A stretch of DNA of 7,873 nt from Nocardioides sp. (lineage in GTDB: Bacteria > Actinomycetota > Actinomycetes > Propionibacteriales > Nocardioidaceae), in NCBI GenBank assembly GCA_003519585.1, contig DOWL01000169.1, positions 41,492 through 49,364 on the forward strand, read 5' to 3'. Positions 6,082-7,873 of the stretch are shown here, piece after piece. A program made the position numbers and the translations under genes. Positions within the stretch are counted from its first letter, which is position 1; each line of letters begins with the position of its first letter. Under the pieces are notes generated by a model. That model was given only the letters and a program-made list of their open reading frames with translations. It did not search any database and was not told the DNA's origin.

Positions 6082-6870
6082 CTACCGCAGATGCTGCGGT
6101 CCGGTCAGCTCGTGCAGCCGCTGCAGGGCGGCGGCCGCGGTGGGCCGGAGGTGCGGGTCGGATCGGGTCATCGAGTCGCACAACGTGACCAGCGGCGCCG
6201 TACCGGCGAGGATTCGCCGGGCCACGAGTCCCGCGGCGTAGACGTCCTGGCTGGGATGCGGCGGCGAGCCCGCGAGCCGTTCGGGTGGGAGGAAGGCTGG
6301 GGTGCCGCCGGCGACGACCGGTCGCTGCGTACTGGTGGCGACTCCGAAGTCGGCCAACAGCAGATGGGTGGCTGCGGGTGGCGCGCGCTCGAGGAGCAGG
6401 TTGGCCGGCTTGACGTCGCCGTGCACCAGACCGCGCGCGTGCACCTCGACCAACGCATCGAGCAGTTGGGCGAGCACGGTCGTCGCGAGGGCCGGTGGAA
6501 GTGGCCCGTGGCTGGCGAGCAGGTCGCGCAACGACCCGCCCCGGGCCAGAGTCATCAGCATCAGCACCGTGCCGTCCTCGGCCACCCACCCCGAGGGTGC
6601 GAGCACGTGCGGGTGAGAGATGCGATGGGCTGCCTCGCGGACCAGGTCGGCGACCGCGTCGGCGTCGCCGTCATGCAGCACCTTCGCGGCGATGTCGCGA
6701 CGCTCGTGCAGGTCGCGGGCCCGGCGTACGACGCCGGTGGCCCCGCGACCGAGCTCCTCGAGCAGCAGGTAGCGCCCGGCGACGGGCCGGAGACCAGGGC
6801 GGTGACGGGACGTACGGCGCAGCATGGCGCCGGACATTAGTTCGTTCGACGGGTCGACGTCGGCGCTCAT
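6082..6870 (-). CDS. Eukaryotic-like Ser/Thr protein kinase, soluble
   Basis: A 262-residue protein that is almost only a kinase domain (about 34-256). Seen motifs: glycine loop GRGATGVV (41-48), ATP-binding Lys K63 in AAKVL, alpha-C Glu E79, catalytic loop HGDVKPANLLL (150-160; D152, K154, N157; HGD replaces the usual HRD), DFG at 174-176, activation-segment end GTPAFLPPE (189-197), DVYAAG at 209-214, and R242 in HLRPTA. The HRD arginine is lacking, which in some kinases means control does not depend on activation-loop phosphorylation (inference). No transmembrane helix, PASTA or other sensor domain follows. Between helices F and I only about 20 residues (LAGTAPL to DPHLRPT) remain, so the C-lobe lacks most of the usual helix-G region. 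ATG 6870 is the longest start; an ATG at codon 12 is an alternative. It is divergent from rpsF. Substrates are unknown. Confidence 0.9.
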   Translation of the reverse strand: MSADVDPSNELMSGAMLRRTSRHRPGLRPVAGRYLLLEELGRGATGVVRRARDLHERRDIAAKVLHDGDADAVADLVREAAHRISHPHVLAPSGWVAEDGTVLMLMTLARGGSLRDLLASHGPLPPALATTVLAQLLDALVEVHARGLVHGDVKPANLLLERAPPAATHLLLADFGVATSTQRPVVAGGTPAFLPPERLAGSPPHPSQDVYAAGLVARRILAGTAPLVTLCDSMTRSDPHLRPTAAAALQRLHELTGPQHLR

Positions 6871-6973
6871 CCACAGGCTGCAGATCCACGTCGGAGATTT
6901 CTGTGCCCGACCGGGCCGCTGTTAGCCTTTCCTGTCCGTCCCGGCCAGACGCCGTGACGATCAACGCACAAGC

Positions 6974-7016
6974 CCTCCTGCCACGGAGAGACCGTGGCCG
7001 CTGAGCCCACAGGAGG
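6974..7016 (+). promoter_or_regulatory. rpsF leader hairpin that pairs with the Shine-Dalgarno sequence; possible S6:S18 autoregulatory element
   Basis: CCTCCTG (6974-6980) is exactly complementary to CAGGAGG (7010-7016), which contains the rpsF ribosome-binding site. Inside sits a hairpin CCACGG (6981-6986) / CCGTGG (6992-6997) with an AGAGA loop, stacked directly on the lower stem's 5' arm. The 3' side has a 12-base bulge beginning CCG (6998-7000). An upper hairpin plus a 3' bulge with CCG is the layout described for the S6:S18-binding motif in rpsF mRNA leaders. The pairing is seen directly; identity with that motif is inferred. Confidence 0.55.
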
Positions 7017-7020
7017 TGGA
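7011..7020 (+). promoter_or_regulatory. Ribosome binding site that fixes the rpsF TTG start
   Basis: AGGAGGTGGA is a near-complete anti-16S match. It ends 6 bases before TTG at 7027-7029. This places the rpsF start at that TTG rather than at the in-frame GTG at 6994, which lies upstream of the site, inside the leader hairpin. Confidence 0.85.
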
Positions 7021-7026
7021 ACTGCT

Positions 7027-7317
7027 TTGCGTAGCTATGAAGTCATGGTGATCCTCGACCCGAGTCTCGAGGAGCGCACCGTCGGCCCGTCGCTCGACAA
7101 GTACCTCAACGTCATCCGCACGGACGGCGGCTCCGTCGAGTCCGTCGACGTCTGGGGTCGTCGCCGGATGGCCTACGAGATCAAGAAGAACCAAGAGGGC
7201 ATCTACGCCGTGGTCTCCCTGACCGCCGAGCCCGCCTCGGTCAAGGAGCTCGACCGTCAGCTCACCCTGAACGAGTCGATCCTCCGCACCAAGGTCATCC
7301 GCCCCGACCACAAGTGA
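7027..7317 (+). CDS. rpsF: 30S ribosomal protein S6
   Basis: A 96-residue S6 starting at TTG 7027, giving the standard N-terminus [12 protein letters not shown]. The family core is clear: [35 protein letters not shown] (about 42-57, the most conserved part), [13 protein letters not shown], and [20 protein letters not shown] at the end. S6 binds S18 and the central domain of 16S rRNA in the small-subunit platform. The length is normal for actinobacteria and no C-terminal extension is present. It is followed after 122 bases by ssb, the classic order rpsF-ssb-rpsR-rplI, the last two lying beyond the window. The leader can fold over the ribosome site, so translational feedback is likely. The rare TTG start may also restrain expression. 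Confidence 0.97.
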   Translation: MRSYEVMVILDPSLEERTVGPSLDKYLNVIRTDGGSVESVDVWGRRRMAYEIKKNQEGIYAVVSLTAEPASVKELDRQLTLNESILRTKVIRPDHK

Positions 7318-7367
7318 CCTGCTCCCACGGGCGTCGTACGGCGGCGCCTGTGGATGGACACTTCCCA

Positions 7368-7383
7368 CCGTCGGTGCCGACGG
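7368..7383 (+). other. Short hairpin in the rpsF-ssb spacer
   Basis: CCGTCGG and CCGACGG flank TG, forming a 6-bp stem with a GTGC tetraloop in the transcript. No T-run follows, so it is not a strong intrinsic terminator. It might attenuate readthrough or stabilise the rpsF end. The same 122-base spacer also has a direct repeat CGGGACGAC at 7406-7414 and 7419-7427, just ahead of the ssb ribosome site. Nothing else was recognised there. Confidence 0.4.
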
Positions 7384-7439
7384 CAACGATGGGCGCGATA
7401 ACCCACGGGACGACCCAGCGGGACGACTAAGGAGACCTC

Positions 7440-7873
7440 ATGGCAGGCGAGACCATCATCACCGTGGTCGGCAACCTCACCGACGACCCGGAGCTGCGCT
7501 TCACGCCCTCGGGCGCCGCGGTTGCCAACTTCACGGTGGCCTCGACCCCGCGCAACTTCGACAAGAACACCAACGAGTGGGTCGACGGCGAGGCCATGTT
7601 CCTGCGCTGCTCCATCTGGCGGCAGGCGGCCGAGAACGTCGCCGAGTCGCTCCAGCGGGGCATGCGGGTCGTGGTCCAGGGCCGGCTCAAGGCGCGCTCG
7701 TATGAGGACCGCGAGGGCCAGAAGCGCACGGTCTTCGAGATCGAGGTCGACGAGATCGGCCCGTCGCTGAAGTTCGCCACCGCCAAGGTCAACCGCACCA
7801 GCCGCCAGGGCGGCGGGGGTGGCTACTCCGGTGGCGGCAACCAAGGCAACCAGGGCGGCGGCCAGGGCGGCGG
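7440..7873 (+). CDS. ssb: Single-stranded DNA-binding protein (3' end outside window)
   Basis: The start is ATG at 7440-7442 with AAGGAG at 7429-7434, 5 bases ahead. The visible 144 residues hold the OB-fold domain (1-~115): [21 protein letters not shown], then [10 protein letters not shown]47 in [17 protein letters not shown]60, and the [20 protein letters not shown] segment that shapes the tetramer/DNA surface, followed by [25 protein letters not shown]. From about 122 a Gly/Gln/Asn-rich linker begins and is cut by the window end. The acidic tip that recruits repair and replication partners would follow but is not seen. SSB coats single-stranded DNA in replication, recombination and repair. 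As the second gene after rpsF it is likely cotranscribed, though the 122-base spacer leaves room for its own promoter. Confidence 0.97.
   Translation, partial: MAGETIITVVGNLTDDPELRFTPSGAAVANFTVASTPRNFDKNTNEWVDGEAMFLRCSIWRQAAENVAESLQRGMRVVVQGRLKARSYEDREGQKRTVFEIEVDEIGPSLKFATAKVNRTSRQGGGGGYSGGGNQGNQGGGQGG

Noticed and set aside
4878..6188. 436-codon open frame on the plus strand
   Set aside because: It is antisense to endonuclease IV, the SDR remnant and the kinase end. Its sequence mirrors the coding frame and has no motif of its own.
5624..6589. 321-codon minus-strand frame containing the SDR N-terminus
   Set aside because: Its first half is the kinase gene in the wrong frame and its tail is out of frame past the deletion. 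Only the middle third is real SDR sequence, so it is annotated as a pseudogene instead.
6898..6928. Possible rpsF promoter (TTTCTG / TAGCCT)
   Set aside because: The -10-like TAGCCT at 6923-6928 is plausible, but the -35 is poor and the spacing is 19 bases. This is too weak to list as a feature.
7318..7439. SOS box or strong promoter ahead of ssb
   Set aside because: No GAAC-n4-GTTC type LexA site is present. GATAAC at 7396-7401 is -10-like, but no convincing -35 is found.

Overview
The window is very GC-rich, with strong third-position G/C bias, GTG/TTG starts and the gene order rpsF-ssb. This points to an actinobacterium. The family types and intergenic palindromes would suit a Nocardioides-like member of Propionibacteriales, but that placement is an inference and was not tested.

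Layout: (1) Positions 1-1013 (+) hold the 3' part of a CHAT-domain (caspase-like) protease with its His-Cys dyad intact; the start lies outside the window. (2) Positions 1014-1214 are intergenic, with two near-identical 43-bp palindromes, a candidate ECF-type promoter and a 12-bp perfect palindrome. (3) Positions 1215-1589 (+) encode a small protein resembling the chagasin/I42 protease-inhibitor fold. Its 3' end overlaps a convergent gene. (4) Positions 1537-4697 (-) form a two-gene translationally coupled unit: a 13ish-helix GT39/ArnT-type membrane glycosyltransferase, then a GT2-GtrA fusion, probably the enzyme that supplies its polyprenyl-phosphate sugar. (5) Positions 4698-4841 are intergenic with nested palindromes. 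(6) Positions 4842-5630 (-) encode endonuclease IV with every metal ligand conserved. (7) Positions 5676-6034 (-) hold a short-chain dehydrogenase remnant: N- and C-terminal ends are recognisable, the catalytic middle is deleted and the ends are in different frames. (8) Positions 6082-6870 (-) encode a small soluble eukaryotic-like Ser/Thr kinase with a shortened C-lobe. (9) Positions 7027-7317 and 7440-end (+) are rpsF (S6) and the start of ssb, the conserved housekeeping end.

The most noteworthy items are the CHAT protease next to an inhibitor-like protein, the internally deleted dehydrogenase, the two families of intergenic palindromes, and a leader hairpin that can pair with the rpsF Shine-Dalgarno sequence and carries a CCG positioned as in the S6:S18 autoregulatory motif. 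No tRNA, rRNA, CRISPR array, transposase or phage gene was recognised. No gene-free stretch exceeds 300 bases; the gaps are described as features.
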